Assembly (NCBI GenBank): GCA_938014245.1
Contig: CALLSD010000009.1
Span: 1 to 8,330, forward strand
Reading direction: 5' to 3'
DNA: 8,330 bases
Source of the DNA: an uncultured Actinomyces sp.
GTDB taxonomy: Bacteria > Actinomycetota > Actinomycetes > Actinomycetales > Actinomycetaceae
A program made the translations under genes and the position numbers. This document shows positions 6,502 through 8,330 of the stretch, in pieces; within the stretch, counting starts at the first letter, position 1, and each line of letters begins with the position of its first letter. Under the pieces are notes generated by a model. That model made no database searches, was not told the DNA's origin, and worked only from the letters and a program-made list of their open reading frames with translations.

Positions 6502-8016
6502 ATGGGCCAGCCGATGATATCGCTCACCAACGTCAGCTTCTCCTATCGTGGAGCAGAATCCCCCAGCCTATCGTCGCTGTCGCTTGACGTGGAGGCGGGG
6601 GAATGCGTGCTCCTGTGCGGAAAGAGCGGTTGCGGAAAGTCAACCGTCCTCCGCCTGCTGAACGGCATGATACCCGAGTTCTTTGACGGTGACCTGACTG
6701 GGCGCGTGAGGGTTGGCGGCATGGATCCCACCACCTGCCCTCAGTACAAAGTGGCCCGCCGGGTAGGGACCGTGTTCCAGAATCCCCGCACGCAATTCTA
6801 CACCCTCGACACCACGAGCGAGGTGGCCTTCGGCTGCGAGAACCGTGGGATGCCGCGAGCCGAGATCTCACGTAGGGTAAACGAAGCCGCAGCCGATTTG
6901 GGCATCGCGGCACTCATGAATCGCAACATCTTCCGCCTCTCGGGTGGTGAGAAGCAGCGCGTTGCCATCGCGAGCGTCTATGCTACCGGCCCGGAGGTGC
7001 TCCTACTGGACGAGCCATCGGCGAACCTCGACTTCCCCGCAATCAGGGAGCTGCGACGTACCTTGGGCATACTAAGGTCGAAGGGCAAGACGATCCTCAT
7101 CGCCGAGCATCGCACGTGGTACCTCGAGGGCATAGTCGACCGCGCGGTCTACCTGGACGGCGGGAAGGCTTCCGATGTCTTCGCCATGGGCGAGCTCGCC
7201 TCGCTGAGCCGCAGCCAACGCCTCGAGACGGGCATACGACCCGTGAAGCTGGAGGGATTCGACCTCCCGAGGACAGACGCCCCAGTGAAACACACGCCCA
7301 TGCACGAGATGTATCTCGACGGCCTCGTCTTCTCATACTCACGGCATGCCGTCCCCTCCCTCTCCGTCGACGACGCGCAGTTCGGGTCGGGTCGTGTCGA
7401 GGCGATTGTGGGAGACAACGGTGTGGGCAAGTCGACCCTCGCCTCGGTGGTGTGCGGGCTTGCCAGGGAACGGCGAGGCAGCATCGAAATCGACGGCGTC
7501 GCGCTCTCCGCGAGAAAGAGGTTACCCCTTAGCTATGAGGTGATGCAGGAGGTCAACCACCAGCTCTTCTGCGATAGCGTCGAGGAGGAGGTCGTCTTGG
7601 GGGCGAGCAACCCTGGTACCCGAGGCTTGGAGTCGGTGCTAGGTCAGTTGGACCTCCTCGACGTGAGGGGGCGCCACCCCCTGACGCTGTCGGGAGGGCA
7701 GAAGCAGAGGTGCGCCATAGCGGCTGCCATGTTCTGCGGCAAGAGGGTACTGGTCTTTGACGAACCGACGAGCGGGCTCGACTACGCCCATATGGCACAG
7801 ACGGCCACGCTGCTGCGGGAGCTTGCCGCGTCCGGGGTCTTCGTCCTCGTCGTGACGCACGACTTCGAGCTGGCGCTGGCCGCCTGCGACAGGGTTACCG
7901 AGATGAAGGGCGGAAAGGTCACCGCCCAATACGGTCTCGACAAGGGTGGTGCGACGCGGCTGCGCGAGTTCTTCGGGATAGGGCGACCTTCCGCATTTAA
8001 GGAGGAAGGATTTTAA
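6502..8016 (+). CDS. ECF transporter ATPase with two fused nucleotide-binding domains
   Basis: The 504-residue protein carries two complete ABC domains and no membrane segments. Domain 1 has Walker A GKSGCGKST 40-48, Q93 in VFQNP, signature LSGGE 146-150, Walker B ending in E171, and H203. Domain 2 has Walker A GDNGVGKST 304-312, Q349 in VMQE followed by NHQLF, signature LSGGQ 396-400, Walker B ending in E421, and H453. The Q-N-P and N-H-Q-L-F patterns are typical of EcfA-type (cobalt/energy-coupling) ATPases. Both sites look intact, so one chain can replace the usual EcfA1-EcfA2 pair, as in YkoD-like proteins. The ATG at 6502 has AAAGGGG 10 nt upstream and lies 4 nt after the T-component stop. 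An in-frame TTG at 6478 would add 8 residues and overlap that gene. It powers the ECF module; sharing with other S components elsewhere in the genome is possible. Confidence 0.9.
   Translation: MGQPMISLTNVSFSYRGAESPSLSSLSLDVEAGECVLLCGKSGCGKSTVLRLLNGMIPEFFDGDLTGRVRVGGMDPTTCPQYKVARRVGTVFQNPRTQFYTLDTTSEVAFGCENRGMPRAEISRRVNEAAADLGIAALMNRNIFRLSGGEKQRVAIASVYATGPEVLLLDEPSANLDFPAIRELRRTLGILRSKGKTILIAEHRTWYLEGIVDRAVYLDGGKASDVFAMGELASLSRSQRLETGIRPVKLEGFDLPRTDAPVKHTPMHEMYLDGLVFSYSRHAVPSLSVDDAQFGSGRVEAIVGDNGVGKSTLASVVCGLARERRGSIEIDGVALSARKRLPLSYEVMQEVNHQLFCDSVEEEVVLGASNPGTRGLESVLGQLDLLDVRGRHPLTLSGGQKQRCAIAAAMFCGKRVLVFDEPTSGLDYAHMAQTATLLRELAASGVFVLVVTHDFELALAACDRVTEMKGGKVTAQYGLDKGGATRLREFFGIGRPSAFKEEGF
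7999..8005 (+). promoter_or_regulatory. Orphan Shine-Dalgarno sequence at the end of the ATPase gene
   Basis: AAGGAGG, a full complement to the 16S 3' end, lies in the last codons of the ATPase gene. The only start codon at a plausible distance is TTG 8018-8020, which reaches a stop after three codons (TTG CAA AGC TAA). No gene follows before the terminator at 8040. It could be a chance result of Lys-Glu-Glu-Gly codons or the leftover ribosome site of a lost downstream gene. Confidence 0.4.
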
Positions 8017-8039
8017 TTTGCAAAGCTAAAGAATATTCT

Positions 8040-8068
8040 CCACCCGCATAGCGGGTGGTTTTGTGTTT
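8040..8068 (+). terminator. Rho-independent terminator of the transporter operon
   Basis: CCACCCGC (8040-8047) and GCGGGTGG (8051-8058) form an 8-bp GC-rich stem with an ATA loop, followed by TTTTGTGTTT. It begins 24 nt after the ATPase stop codon and closes the operon. Confidence 0.88.
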
Positions 8069-8102
8069 CGCGAGTTACACGCGCTCAACAGGCTAAAGCC
8101 TC

Positions 8103-8141
8103 AAAAAAGACCAAGCAGGAAATGAAATTCCTGCTTGGTCT
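8103..8141 (-). terminator. Rho-independent terminator of the substrate-binding-protein gene
   Basis: Positions 8108-8121 pair perfectly with 8128-8141 over 14 bp (GACCAAGCAGGAA arm) with a 6-nt loop. On the minus strand the stem is followed by a run of six U residues (A-run 8103-8108 on plus). It lies 44 nt downstream of the stop codon at 8185-8187. Transcription from both sides therefore converges here with a separate terminator for each strand. Confidence 0.85.
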
Positions 8142-8184
8142 CTGCGGTGCCGTATGTTCGAATGGTACGTATGTCCAAACTCAT

Positions 8185-8330
8185 CTATTTCTGAGGATAG
8201 AGAGCCTCAAGGATCTTCTCGGCAGAATCAAATGCACGTGGCGAGTAGTCGATATACTCAGAATATGGAATCTCAACGATGCTCTTGTTGGCAATAGCAG
8301 GGACGTTCTGCAGGGAGCTCTCGCCCAGAA
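8185..8330 (-). CDS. Metal-chelate/siderophore-type ABC substrate-binding protein, C-terminal fragment
   Basis: On the minus strand the last 47 residues and a TAG stop are present; the rest lies beyond the right edge. The fragment contains NVPAIANKSIVEIPY, then SPRAFDSAEKILEALYP near the end. This is the usual tail of periplasmic-binding-protein-2 fold lipoproteins (FecB/FepB/BtuF-like, PF01497-type): a 'x-V-P-A-I-x-N-x-x-I/V' strand, a 'P-R-A/S' turn, a last helix, and a closing L-Y/H-P. Such proteins bind ferric siderophores, haem or cobalamin outside the membrane and deliver them to a classical ABC importer. About 57% of codons end in G/C, between the TehA-like gene and the central operon. 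It is convergent with the operon and separately terminated. A functional link to the ECF locus is possible by substrate class but not shown; another ligand class (such as molybdate or unknown metals) is possible. Confidence 0.65.
   Translation of the reverse strand, partial: LGESSLQNVPAIANKSIVEIPYSEYIDYSPRAFDSAEKILEALYPQK

Noticed and set aside
8122..8330. Plus-strand open frame from ATG 8122 to the window edge (starting MKFLLGLCGAV)
   Set aside because: Its start lies in the minus-strand terminator stem, it has no ribosome-binding site, and it is antisense to the recognisable binding-protein gene.
1..8330. CRISPR array, IS element, transposase or integrase
   Set aside because: No regularly spaced repeats, no terminal inverted repeats around a transposase, and no recombinase motif were seen on either strand.

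Overview
The window looks like accessory chromosome from a Coriobacteriia-type actinobacterium (Olsenella/Atopobium/Lancefieldella/Collinsella range). That placement is inferred from the GC-rich coding style of the central genes and from the gene families present; no rRNA or other marker gene is available to prove it. The two edge genes are clearly less GC-rich than the centre.

Layout: (1) 1-74, minus strand: 5' end of a TehA/TDT-family membrane transporter gene in AT-rich DNA, with an AT-rich upstream stretch. (2) 191-237: a minus-strand intrinsic terminator, then about 400 bp of GC-rich DNA (238-650) with no convincing gene but several hairpins. (3) 657-711: a good sigma70-type promoter with an overlapping dyad. 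(4) 749-1351: a TetR-family regulator. (5) 1352-1496: two strong hairpins and a perfect 18-bp palindrome just before the ribosome-binding site of the next gene, the best operator candidate. (6) 1497-8016: a tightly packed five-gene transport operon, made of two half-size ABC proteins of the type IV 'exporter' fold (TMD-NBD each, probably a heterodimer), then an ECF transporter: S component (MptD/Trep_Strep-like), T component, and a double-NBD ATPase. Adjacent genes overlap by 4 nt or lie within 4-50 nt. (7) 8040-8141: two back-to-back terminators, one per strand. (8) 8185-8330, minus strand: 3' end of a metal-chelate-type substrate-binding protein gene.

How it may work: paired half-ABC proteins next to an ECF module recall two known themes. 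Type IV-fold importers of ferric siderophores (YbtPQ, IrtAB) are built from two half transporters, and the Streptococcus pyogenes sia locus (as I remember it) has two such ABC genes (siaDE) followed by an ECF-like haem system (siaFGH). The likely reading is a TetR-controlled uptake locus for an iron chelate, haem or another tetrapyrrole/cofactor. The substrate cannot be read from the sequence, and export by the half-ABC pair is not excluded. The distinct base composition of the block relative to both flanks suggests it was acquired as a unit.
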